This document shows, piece by piece, positions 26,575 to 34,990 of a stretch of 39,386 nucleotides of DNA. The position numbers were made by a program, and so were the translations under genes. The stretch comes from Asticcacaulis benevestitus DSM 16100 = ATCC BAA-896 (GTDB lineage: Bacteria > Pseudomonadota > Alphaproteobacteria > Caulobacterales > Caulobacteraceae): assembly GCF_000376105.1 (NCBI RefSeq), contig NZ_AQWM01000014.1, positions 71,361-110,746 on the forward strand, read 5' to 3'. A model generated the notes under the pieces. The model made no database searches. It was not told the origin of the DNA and was given only the letters and a program-made list of their open reading frames with translations. Numbering within the stretch: the stretch's first letter is position 1; every line of letters begins with the position of its first letter.

Positions 26575-26584
26575 TTCGCACAAA

Positions 26585-26619
26585 AGGGTTAACGAAAACA
26601 ACGGTTGAATCTTAACCCT
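26585..26619. terminator. Inverted repeat between convergent genes
   Basis: AGGGTTAA and TTAACCCT (8 bp, perfect, 19-base loop) lie in the 47-base gap between the convergent aminotransferase and cupin genes. It could act as a weak bidirectional terminator, but T-runs are poor. Confidence 0.35.
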
Positions 26620-26621
26620 GT

Positions 26622-27725
26622 TTAGCCTCGACCCTCGATGAGGTCTTTGAGGGACGCGAAAATTTCAGCGCGTTGTTTTGGGGTCTGGCGGCCGAGCCCA
26701 CCCTGATAGGCGGGTGGGATATGCGCCATTGGATCGCCTTCGGTCTGGAAGATGTAATGATCGAACATTGTCTTCCAGTAGATCTTGTCGCTAGGGGGGA
26801 GATTCTTGAGTGACAGCAGGGCGGCCAGAAACGACGACATGGGGTTTTCCACTGTTCCTGCGTTGTTGCCCCACCAATAATTCACCAGCACATTGAAGGG
26901 CGTCAGGGATTTTACCTGATGCCACCAGTACTTTGGCAGGTAAAGTGCGTCGCCCGGTTCCATGTCCGCGACCTGAGCGGTGGCCAGGGCTTCGCGAAAC
27001 TTCGGAAATCTGTCGAAATCCGGATTCGCCAGATCCACAAGCGATATGGCGCGGCCGGAAGGTGTGTGATCCATCGGCCCGATATAGAGATTGGGCAATT
27101 GCTCTGGCGGAAAGAGCGTGAAGCGGCGCCGCCCGGCGACCACGCAGGCAATATTGTGATCGTTATCGTTATGCGTCTGGGCCGTGGTGCCATTGCTGAT
27201 CCATATGCGCGGCTGAATGGCCGGCGGCAGCAGCAGGCTGACATTCTCTTTCAGGAATGCGGGCAAATAGTCCTGAATAACTGTCGATTGGATATAGATG
27301 TAAGGGGGATTGGGGTGTTCCAGGACGTTGAGCAACTGATCCAGCCCGGCGGAAATCGATTTCAGGCGCTTGTTGAAATTGAAGTCGCTCATATCGGGCC
27401 CGTAGGTGAAGCGGCCCTGGCTGGTGTTATAGGACTCCAGAACTGTGGTGGGCCTGCCGGTGTCCATAGCTTTCAGATAATCAGCCATGGCGGCAGGGCC
27501 TTTGCAACCCACAGCCACAGCCGGCCATGACGTTACCAAACCCTTGATGAGGACGGGGCGGGCGGAAGGCAGGATATCGCGCGCAAAGGCTTCCGGTGTC
27601 AGGCTCTCAACTGTGTCGACAGCCGGAAGAGATGGGTGTGTAGGCGTTTGTGACATGGCGGTGATCTCGAAAAGTGGCGCAATGCCGGTATTGAGGGCGA
27701 CAAACTGCTCTTTGAGGTACGTCAT
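26622..27725 (-). CDS. Cupin_8 / JmjC-domain protein, putative Fe(II)/2-oxoglutarate oxygenase
   Basis: A 367-residue protein of the cupin_8 (JmjC-like) family, whose characterised members hydroxylate proteins or small molecules using Fe(II), 2-oxoglutarate and O2. The metal triad can be placed: His185 and Asp187 in AQTHNDNDHNIACVVAGRRR and the distal His269 in ALYLPKYWWHQV. The fold core ILPSARPVLIKGLVTSWPAV and RRFTLFPPEQLPNLYIGPMD is also typical. There is no signal peptide. ATG 27725 gives a coding-like N-terminus; a second ATG at 27656 (MSQTPTHPSLPAV) has a GAGAT about 8 bases upstream and may be the true start. Proteins of this type are commonly found beside TonB receptors and halogenase-family genes in Caulobacteraceae and Xanthomonadaceae, as here. 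Confidence 0.88.
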   Translation of the reverse strand: MTYLKEQFVALNTGIAPLFEITAMSQTPTHPSLPAVDTVESLTPEAFARDILPSARPVLIKGLVTSWPAVAVGCKGPAAMADYLKAMDTGRPTTVLESYNTSQGRFTYGPDMSDFNFNKRLKSISAGLDQLLNVLEHPNPPYIYIQSTVIQDYLPAFLKENVSLLLPPAIQPRIWISNGTTAQTHNDNDHNIACVVAGRRRFTLFPPEQLPNLYIGPMDHTPSGRAISLVDLANPDFDRFPKFREALATAQVADMEPGDALYLPKYWWHQVKSLTPFNVLVNYWWGNNAGTVENPMSSFLAALLSLKNLPPSDKIYWKTMFDHYIFQTEGDPMAHIPPAYQGGLGRQTPKQRAEIFASLKDLIEGRG

Positions 27726-27847
27726 GGCTGTAAGCTTGACAAGGCTCTAGGCAAGGGCTGAGCCCAGGCCTGCCTTTTCAAGTGGGACCTCATTTGGTTA
27801 GGCGGCTTGGTGTTGGCGTGCAAAATATCAGTCACAACCATAAGGTG

Positions 27848-27873
27848 GCTTTTAAAGAAAGTGCTTTAAAAGC
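27848..27873. promoter_or_regulatory. Inverted repeat in the cupin/receptor divergent region
   Basis: GCTTTTAAAG (27848-27857) and CTTTAAAAGC (27864-27873), perfect 10-bp arms with a 6-base spacer, 123 bases upstream of the cupin start and about 380 upstream of the receptor start. A candidate operator for the cupin gene. The remainder of the 524-base gap is AT-richer than its surroundings and holds no ORF I would support. Confidence 0.4.
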
Positions 27874-28074
27874 AAACTGACGTCACGCCTGATAAACTGC
27901 ATCAAGGGTGTGGCATTCGTGCCATTATCAGGGGCGATTGTGGCGGAAACGACATATTTGCGTAGAAATCGCGGTCATCTTTGTATAACAATGAAAAACG
28001 AAATAATTAATCGGGTTGAGAAACGTCACTAGGTTACCTCCGAAAATTCAAGATGCGCCGCAGATCGAGCCAAA

Positions 28075-28092
28075 TTTGACTCATGAGTCAAA
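28075..28092. promoter_or_regulatory. Perfect 18-bp palindrome upstream of the TonB receptor
   Basis: TTTGACTCATGAGTCAAA, fully symmetric, 157 bases before the receptor start. Its position and symmetry fit binding of a dimeric regulator, but no regulator gene is adjacent. A GGAATGCC / GGAAATGCC direct repeat (about 28120-28143) follows it. Confidence 0.5.
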
Positions 28093-28249
28093 ATGTCGAT
28101 CTGGCATAAAACAAGCGTGCGGAATGCCACTCGGAAATGCCTGCTATTACCAATGGCGCTCGTAATTCAGATTAGTATTTTTGGTAAAAAACGGTTTTTT
28201 GCGGCAGAATCTCGGGTCTGCGGCAAGGAACGATCAGGGAGAAGATATT

Positions 28250-31200
28250 ATGAAATCTACAAATGGCAAAGCCCGCTCGGGGCTTGCTGTGCTGAAGGCT
28301 GGCGTGTCTGTTGTCGCGCTTACCGCACTCGCAGCCACTTTAGTTACGCCTGCCTATGCGCAGGATGCTGCCCCATCGGATGACGCGGCGGCCGGCGCTC
28401 AGGAAGTTGTCGTTGTCGGCGTGCGCCGTTCGTTGAAAAACGCGCAGCAAATCAAGAGGGATGCCGATACGGTCGTTGACTCGATTACGGCAAGTGACAT
28501 TGGCTCTTTCCCTGACAAGTCGGTGGCTGAAGCGCTTCAGCGCGTCGCGGGTATCACCGTCAATCGCTTTGCCGCTACGGGCGACACGGCCCACTTCTCG
28601 GCCGAACCTTCGGGCGTCGTCGTCCGCGGTCTGCAGCAGGTGCGTTCGGAATTCAACGGCCGCGACATCTTCACCGCCGACTCGTCGCGTGGTTTGAGCT
28701 GGTCTGATGTGTCGCCGGAACTGATGGGCGGCGTGGACGTTTATAAGAACCAGACCGCCGAACTGATCGAAGGCGGCATCGCTGGCACTGTTAACCTGCG
28801 TACACGCCTGCCGTTCGACCAAAAGGGTCGTGTTTTGGCGGTCAGTGCCGATTATACTTGGGGTGATCTTTCCAAAGATGGTGCTGGAGCAGTCTCAGGC
28901 ATTTATTCCGACCGCTGGGAAACGGAATACGGCGAATTCGGCCTGATGGTCAACGGAGCTCACTCGCAGGTTATCACGGCGTCGCAAGGCATCCAGTTTG
29001 GCCGTTACGGCGCTATTGTCAGCCCGCCCTTCGGGGGTGTTGTGACTGATCCACAAGCGGATCTGTGGATCAACCCCACAAAGAAGTATATGCCAGGTAG
29101 CGCCGCCATCCGTGACAATGTTTATGATCGCGTGCGTGATGGTGTTGCCATTGCAGGTCAGTGGCAGAACAACGAACACACCATGCTGCTGACGCTGCAA
29201 TACCAGCAGTCCAAGAAGCGCGAGCAGATGGAAGAGCACGTGCTGTCCGCAAGCTCAGGCATTGACACCTTTGCGAAGCCGCTTACCTGGGTAAGCAACA
29301 ACCTTGATAGTACAGGTAAGGTCTCCACGGTCTGTCATCCGGACACCAACTGTACGTTTAACGAAAACGGGGGGCTCACATCGGGCACACTGGTTACCAA
29401 CCTTGATTCTTGGATGGCGACCTATGGGGCGAATGCAGGCGCCGAGAATCCATCAGGCGCTCTTACCTGTTATGACTGGACTTGTGCCGAAGATCGAGAC
29501 GCAAGTAAGCCTTATACGGCCAAGGGCGTTCGCGGCACTCGTTACGGCACAACTGCGCGCTACAGCGATAGTGTGAACGATACCAAGGATCTGGCGCTTA
29601 ACTTCAAATGGGATGTAACGGATCGCCTAAAGCTGAACTTCGATGTTCAGCACGTCGAGGCCACGCAATCCAATTATGATATTGATGGCTCGCTAAAAAC
29701 ATTCGCGAATGTCAATTATGACCTGTCGGGTAGCCACCCGGTGTTTACGGTTTCAGATCCCAGCAGCTTTAACGATTCGCCCGGCAATATCTCCAACCCG
29801 GAGAACTATGCCGGCGCTTACGTCATGGACCACATTACCGATTCTGACGGTAAAATGGATGCCGTTCGTTTGGACATGCAGTACAGCTTCGATTCGCCCT
29901 GGATTAGCAATCTGAAGGCCGGCGTTCGCTTTGCGGATCGTCAGCAATCGGTGCGCTGGTCGACCTACAACTGGAAAGTTAGCATTCGCGACTGGCAAGA
30001 CTATAATCGAGACAATTATTTCATAACCGGTTCGGCTTTCCCCAAAGGAAGCTATGAGTCCGTGACCCTGTCTGACGATTTCTATGGTGGTGGCGTTACC
30101 AATGCCCCAACAGCTATCTTCTACGCCATGGATCTGATCAAGGATCGCGCTCTCTTTGCGTCCACTCTTGGGAATCAGAATTATAAGCCGACAAATGCCG
30201 CCGGCGTTACCAATGAATGGGTGCCTGTCGGGTATCGTACCGGAGAAGATGCCCGTGGCTTCCTCCCAGCGGAACTATCGGATGTTCAGGAGAAAACCAA
30301 GGCGGCTTATATACAATTGAAGTTCGGTGGCCCTGACGCCACCATATTCAATGGTGTTACGGTCACAGGTAATATCGGCGTCCGTTATGTTGAGACGCAG
30401 AATATCGCTACCGGCGGGGTCAATTACTCAACCATGACCTATGCTGCAGATCCAACCACCAGAAGCGAGACTGCGCCCGGCTCAAATAATTTCGTTACGA
30501 CTCTTAACTGGAGTTACTTTGTTCCTGGTCTTAAGGGCACTCCCCCTGCAGTTACCGCGGATCAAGGCACTGACCTAAATACATATAACGCACAGGTTGC
30601 TGCCCGGAATGCATATGTGAACAATCCGGCGAATTTCACGGATGACCGCCTGTTTATGCAGCCTTCCGCTGAAAAAGTTACGTCCGATATTACGCATAAG
30701 AACTGGTTGCCAAGCTTCAATGTTCGCTTAGGCCTTTCCGATAAATGGTTCGTCCGTCTGGCTGCTTCACGAGCCATGTCACGCCCGGATATCGGTAATC
30801 TTAAAGCTTATTCTTCGGTTTCGGGCACCACTCCGTCACTCAATGATCAAGCGTGTGGCAAGGCCTTGGAGTGCACAGGAAATGTTATCACCAAGGCGGT
30901 TGTGCCCTACACAGGTGAGGCGCAGAACCCATATCTGAAGCCGGTAACGGCCGATCAATTTGACGTGTCTGTGGAAAACTATTTCTCAAGCACAGGCTCG
31001 CTGACCTTCAACGCCTTCTACAAAAAATTCCACGACTATATTCAGTTTGGCTCCTATTATCGTAACTATACGAACAATGGTGTAACTCGCGAAGTTCTTA
31101 TGAACGGGCCAGTGAATGGTGACGGTGCCTCCATCAAGGGTTTTGAAGTTGCCTATCAAGGCTTCTTCGACTTCCTTCCGGCACCTTTCGACGGCTTCGG

Positions 31201-31702
31201 CATCCAAGCCAACTATACCCGTCTGGTCAATTCCGGCATCAACAGTGCGGGTGTTGCACGCGAAACGGCTGATCCGACTGGTTCGGCCGATCCTAACACC
31301 GGCGGCATCAGCCGTTCAGCCAACGCCTTTATTAAGCTGCCTCTGGAAGGCTTGTCAGATAATTCATACAATTTGATTGGTATGTATGAAAAGGGCGCAT
31401 GGTCGGCACGTTTGGCTTATAACTGGCGTTCAAAGTTCATGGTTACGGCTCAGGATTGCTGCACGACCTTCCCGGTCTGGCAGAAGGACGCGGGCTATCT
31501 TGATGCCCGTGTCGCCTATCGTATTAACGAGCACATTGAACTGTCTGTTGAAGGCTCTAACCTGTTAAATACAGAAACGCGGCTTCAGCAGCAGGTTGAT
31601 GGTCCGACGACAATGTATCCGGATCGTGAAGTCCGCTTCCTCGATTCGTCCTGGTTCCAGAACGACCGCCGCCTGCAAGCCTCTATCCGCTTGAAGTACT
31701 AA
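28250..31702 (+). CDS. TonB-dependent receptor (Xanthomonas/Caulobacter type)
   Basis: An 1150-residue outer-membrane receptor for TonB-powered import of an unknown ligand. It has a Sec signal peptide (VSVVALTALAATLVTPAYA before QD), a TonB-box-like EVVVVGVRRSLKNAQQ at about residues 50-65, and the plug start typical of the TIGR01782 group (ADTVVDSITASDIGSFPDKS then VAEALQRVAGITVNRF). A long 22-stranded-type barrel follows, ending in the outer-membrane sorting signal RLQASIRLKY. ATG 28250 follows GGGAGAAG; an earlier in-frame start at 28181 would hide the signal peptide. A strong terminator follows. The halogenase neighbours suggest an aromatic or indolic ligand, or a glycan/peptide carrying one; this is inference. 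Confidence 0.95.
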   Translation: MKSTNGKARSGLAVLKAGVSVVALTALAATLVTPAYAQDAAPSDDAAAGAQEVVVVGVRRSLKNAQQIKRDADTVVDSITASDIGSFPDKSVAEALQRVAGITVNRFAATGDTAHFSAEPSGVVVRGLQQVRSEFNGRDIFTADSSRGLSWSDVSPELMGGVDVYKNQTAELIEGGIAGTVNLRTRLPFDQKGRVLAVSADYTWGDLSKDGAGAVSGIYSDRWETEYGEFGLMVNGAHSQVITASQGIQFGRYGAIVSPPFGGVVTDPQADLWINPTKKYMPGSAAIRDNVYDRVRDGVAIAGQWQNNEHTMLLTLQYQQSKKREQMEEHVLSASSGIDTFAKPLTWVSNNLDSTGKVSTVCHPDTNCTFNENGGLTSGTLVTNLDSWMATYGANAGAENPSGALTCYDWTCAEDRDASKPYTAKGVRGTRYGTTARYSDSVNDTKDLALNFKWDVTDRLKLNFDVQHVEATQSNYDIDGSLKTFANVNYDLSGSHPVFTVSDPSSFNDSPGNISNPENYAGAYVMDHITDSDGKMDAVRLDMQYSFDSPWISNLKAGVRFADRQQSVRWSTYNWKVSIRDWQDYNRDNYFITGSAFPKGSYESVTLSDDFYGGGVTNAPTAIFYAMDLIKDRALFASTLGNQNYKPTNAAGVTNEWVPVGYRTGEDARGFLPAELSDVQEKTKAAYIQLKFGGPDATIFNGVTVTGNIGVRYVETQNIATGGVNYSTMTYAADPTTRSETAPGSNNFVTTLNWSYFVPGLKGTPPAVTADQGTDLNTYNAQVAARNAYVNNPANFTDDRLFMQPSAEKVTSDITHKNWLPSFNVRLGLSDKWFVRLAASRAMSRPDIGNLKAYSSVSGTTPSLNDQACGKALECTGNVITKAVVPYTGEAQNPYLKPVTADQFDVSVENYFSSTGSLTFNAFYKKFHDYIQFGSYYRNYTNNGVTREVLMNGPVNGDGASIKGFEVAYQGFFDFLPAPFDGFGIQANYTRLVNSGINSAGVARETADPTGSADPNTGGISRSANAFIKLPLEGLSDNSYNLIGMYEKGAWSARLAYNWRSKFMVTAQDCCTTFPVWQKDAGYLDARVAYRINEHIELSVEGSNLLNTETRLQQQVDGPTTMYPDREVRFLDSSWFQNDRRLQASIRLKY

Positions 31703-31724
31703 GAGCGTTCTTTGATGACTTAGG

Positions 31725-31761
31725 AAAGGCGCGCTGCCCGACAGGACGGCGCGCCTTTTTT
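31725..31761 (+). terminator. Intrinsic terminator of the receptor gene
   Basis: AAAGGCGCGC (31725-31734) and GCGCGCCTTT (31749-31758) form a perfect 10-bp stem with a 14-base loop, running into six T. It implies that the halogenase genes have a separate promoter in 31762-31893. Confidence 0.85.
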
Positions 31762-31893
31762 ATCTCGCTTGCACGCATCGCTCCTAGTCGGTGTCTGAGG
31801 CGCGCATGTGAGGCAAAATGTCTGGCTTGAAGGAAGGTCATCTGTGTGATCATCTCCGTAAGGCTATTGTGACCCAAATCCGAAAGATTCCCT

Positions 31894-33441
31894 ATGAGCA
31901 GTCCTGCGATGAAAATCGTCATTCTGGGCGGCGGAACCGCCGGCTGGATGAGCGCTGCGGCCCTGACCCGCGCCTTCAAGCCTGAGTTCTGTTCTGTTCG
32001 TCTGATCGAATCCGATGACATCGGCATTGTCGGAGTGGGTGAAGCCACACTTCCACAAGTACATGATTTCAATCAGTTCCTCGCCATAGACGAGGCTGAA
32101 TTTATGCGCGAAACCAACGCGACCTTTAAGCTCGGCATTGAGTTCCGCGACTGGGCGCAACGCGGCGACAGCTATATCCACCCGTTTGGCGTCCATGGTC
32201 AGGCTATGGGGGGCGTACCCTTCTTCCAGTACTGGCTGCGTGCCCGCCAAAATGGCCATGATCTGAATATCGAGGACTATTCTTATCCGATCGCGGCCTG
32301 TCGCCACATGAAGTTCGACATGCCGTCCGACGATGAAAAGTCGATCCGTTCGACCTATTCCTATGCTTATCATTTCGACGCCACGCTCTATGCCAAGTTC
32401 CTGCGCAAGTGGTCCGAAGGCCAAGGCCTCAAGCGCACTGAAGGTCAGGTCGTTGATGTGACGCTCGATGCGGAGAGCGGTTATATCCGGGCGCTTACAC
32501 TGAAGTCGGGCGAAGTGGTCGAGGGAGATCTGTTTATCGATTGCTCCGGTTTCCGCGGCCTTCTGATCAGCCAGACACTGAAAATGGGCTGGGAAGACTG
32601 GACGCAATGGTTGCCCTGTGACCGCGCTCTGGCCGTGCCGTGCGAACGCGTCGGCGACCTGACGCCCTTCACACGCGCGACAGCGCGTGAAGCCGGCTGG
32701 CAGTGGCGCATACCCTTGCAGCACCGCACGGGTAACGGTTACGTCTTTTCCAGCCAGTTCACCACCGAAGAACGGGCGGCTGAGGTTCTTCTGGCCAATC
32801 TCGATGGCAAACCGTTGGCCGACCCACGTCTCATCACGTTTCAATCCGGACGGCGCCAGCAGTCCTGGTACAAGAACTGTATCGCTATTGGCCTGGCCAG
32901 TGGTTTCCTTGAACCCCTGGAATCGACCAGCATCTATCTGGCTCAGATCGCCGCGTCCTATCTGATCGAGCTCTTCCCTGGCAAGCAGATTGATCCCAGG
33001 ATATCCGGTGAATTCAACCGCCTGGTCGATATCGAATATGAAAGGGTGAGGGATTTCCTGATCCTGCACTATCATGCCACGGCGGGCCGCGATGAGCCCT
33101 TGTGGCGGCATGCGCAATCCATGCAGGTGCCTGAGTCTTTGGTCGAGAAGATGGCCATTTTCAAGCGGCGTGGCCATGTGCATCGCTACAAGGACGGGCT
33201 GTTCTCGCCGGCAAGCTGGATCGCCGTCTATACCGGACAGGGCATAACCCCGGTGGGTTATGACCGTCAGGCGGATAATTTGAGTGCGTATGAGCTTTTA
33301 GCCAGATTGAGCGAGATGAAAGGACGCATTGATGTGAATGTCGCGGCCATGCCATCGCACGCCGATTTCGTCCGCGATTTTTGCTTCGATGCGAAAGCCG
33401 CTTCCAAAGCTGCGATGATGGGGGAGACGGCGCATGGCTGA
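31894..33441 (+). CDS. Flavin-dependent tryptophan halogenase family protein (copy 1, canonical)
   Basis: A 515-residue FADH2-dependent halogenase of the PrnA/RebH family, which makes hypohalous acid and halogenates an electron-rich ring. All hallmarks are present: FAD-binding VILGGGTAGWMSAAA (residues 9-23), GVGEATLP, catalytic Lys79 in NATFKLGIEF, the halogenase motif WQWRIP (269-274) and the catalytic Glu343 in EPLESTSIYL. Reduced flavin must come from a separate reductase, which is not in the window. Relatives from Brevundimonas and Xanthomonas (for example BrvH) halogenate indole in vitro, but natural substrates are unknown. ATG 31894; another ATG lies five codons on. Its last 8 bases overlap the start of copy 2. 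Confidence 0.93.
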   Translation: MSSPAMKIVILGGGTAGWMSAAALTRAFKPEFCSVRLIESDDIGIVGVGEATLPQVHDFNQFLAIDEAEFMRETNATFKLGIEFRDWAQRGDSYIHPFGVHGQAMGGVPFFQYWLRARQNGHDLNIEDYSYPIAACRHMKFDMPSDDEKSIRSTYSYAYHFDATLYAKFLRKWSEGQGLKRTEGQVVDVTLDAESGYIRALTLKSGEVVEGDLFIDCSGFRGLLISQTLKMGWEDWTQWLPCDRALAVPCERVGDLTPFTRATAREAGWQWRIPLQHRTGNGYVFSSQFTTEERAAEVLLANLDGKPLADPRLITFQSGRRQQSWYKNCIAIGLASGFLEPLESTSIYLAQIAASYLIELFPGKQIDPRISGEFNRLVDIEYERVRDFLILHYHATAGRDEPLWRHAQSMQVPESLVEKMAIFKRRGHVHRYKDGLFSPASWIAVYTGQGITPVGYDRQADNLSAYELLARLSEMKGRIDVNVAAMPSHADFVRDFCFDAKAASKAAMMGETAHG

Positions 33442-34951
33442 GCCAAAGCGGGTGCGTAAGGTTGTGGTTCTTGGCCGCGATGAGTCGCTGTGGCTGGCGG
33501 TCAACACACTGGAGCGGGCCTTTTCCAAATCGGACATCGAGATTACGGCTATTGAGCTGCCGTCCCTTCTGCGCGCCGGTGATGTCTATCCCACCCTGCG
33601 CGCTCAGGAAGCTTTTCACAGCCTCATGGGGCTGAAGGAAGACGCTCTCATGCGCGCGTCACAGGCCACGTTCAGCCTGGGTCAGCGCTTTTCCAACTGG
33701 GCCAAGACACGTCCGCCGTTCTTCCATGCCTACAGCACCTATGGCGCCAAGTTCGAACGCGTGCAGTTCCATCACTATTGGCTAAAGGCGCGGGCTAACG
33801 GTCTTAAGGCCGAATTTGACGATTTCTCCTTGTCGGTCGCGGCGGCGAAACACGGACGCTTTTTCGTACCCGATGAAGAGACGGACAGCTTTTCCAACAA
33901 CGACTATGCCTACCATCTCGGCGCCATCGGTTATTGCCAGGTTCTGAAACAGGTCGCCTTGCAACGGGGTGTCATACATCGCACGGGCCGGCTGGCAGAA
34001 GCCTTGCGCGCGGAGAATGGCGATATCACCGGCTTGTTGCTTAATGATGGCCAAGTGGTGGAAGGCGATTTCTTTATTGATGCCTCGGGTGCAGAAAGTC
34101 TGTTGCTCGGCCAGGCCATGGGGGTTGGGCTCGAGTCCTGGAGCCAGTGGTTCGCGTGTGACCGCATCCTGACGACCTATGCGCCGCCGCTTACGCCATT
34201 ACCCTCTTTCAGTCAGGCATCGGCCTTCCGTTCCGGCTGGCTGGGGCTTTATCCGCTGCGCGATCGCACGGCGGTACAGCAGGTCTATGCCAGCGTCGAT
34301 ATGGGCGAACAGGAAGCTTTTGACACGGCAGGAATCGTATCAGCCTTGAAACTGCATGGCGATGCGGTGGTGACCCCTTATAGCGCCGGCTGTCGCACGC
34401 AGTTTTGGGCAGGCAACTGTCTGGCCGTCGGGGAAGCGGCTGTCGTTTTCGATCCGATCGACAATGTTCGCCTGCATGCCAATCTGGTGGGGATGTCGCA
34501 CCTTATCTCTCTGTTCCCGATTGACAGCGATATGGCGCTGGAACGCGATGAATATAATCGCAACGTTACAGCGGCCGTTGAGCGTATTCGCGATTTCCAG
34601 ATCTGCCGCTACAAACTTAATCAGAGGTTCGATCAGCCGATCTGGGATCACTGCCGCGCCATGATCCTGCCGGACAAGCTACAGTATAAACTGGATGTGT
34701 TCGAGGCGCGCGGTATGCTCATCGCCTATGATGACGAAACCTTTGAAGATCCTGAGTGGATCGCCATGCTGATTGGCCATGGCCTGATGCCGAAAACCTA
34801 CGATCCCCTGGTGGACCAGGTGAACGAAGCCGAAGTCATTCGACGCTTCCAGCAGATGCTTGGCTTTATCCGCCACAGTGTCGAAAAGATGAGGCCTATG
34901 GAGCAGCATCTGGGTCTGTCACCTGCCGCGGGCATGTCGGCACAAGGCTGA
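33434..34951 (+). CDS. Degenerate tryptophan-halogenase-family paralog (copy 2, likely non-catalytic)
   Basis: A 505-residue protein clearly related to its two neighbours over the whole length (YWLKARANGLKAEFDDFSLS, VVEGDFFIDASGAESLLLGQ, RSGWLGLYPLRDR, RDFQICRYKLNQRFDQPIWD). It lacks the residues that define a halogenase. The FAD-binding GGGTAGW is VVLGRDESLW (residues 11-20). Catalytic Lys79 is Ser81 (ATFSLGQRF). WQWRIP is WLGLYP (269-274). The catalytic Glu343 motif PLEST is PIDNV (Asp343). The frame is open and the codon use normal, so it is not decaying. Its start overlaps the copy 1 stop (ATGGCTGA), implying coupled translation. It may be a pseudoenzyme partner or scaffold, or it may have a new activity. 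Confidence 0.9.
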   Translation: MAEPKRVRKVVVLGRDESLWLAVNTLERAFSKSDIEITAIELPSLLRAGDVYPTLRAQEAFHSLMGLKEDALMRASQATFSLGQRFSNWAKTRPPFFHAYSTYGAKFERVQFHHYWLKARANGLKAEFDDFSLSVAAAKHGRFFVPDEETDSFSNNDYAYHLGAIGYCQVLKQVALQRGVIHRTGRLAEALRAENGDITGLLLNDGQVVEGDFFIDASGAESLLLGQAMGVGLESWSQWFACDRILTTYAPPLTPLPSFSQASAFRSGWLGLYPLRDRTAVQQVYASVDMGEQEAFDTAGIVSALKLHGDAVVTPYSAGCRTQFWAGNCLAVGEAAVVFDPIDNVRLHANLVGMSHLISLFPIDSDMALERDEYNRNVTAAVERIRDFQICRYKLNQRFDQPIWDHCRAMILPDKLQYKLDVFEARGMLIAYDDETFEDPEWIAMLIGHGLMPKTYDPLVDQVNEAEVIRRFQQMLGFIRHSVEKMRPMEQHLGLSPAAGMSAQG

Positions 34952-34990
34952 AAAGCTATATAAATAAGAGTGTATCATCGGGAGACGTGC

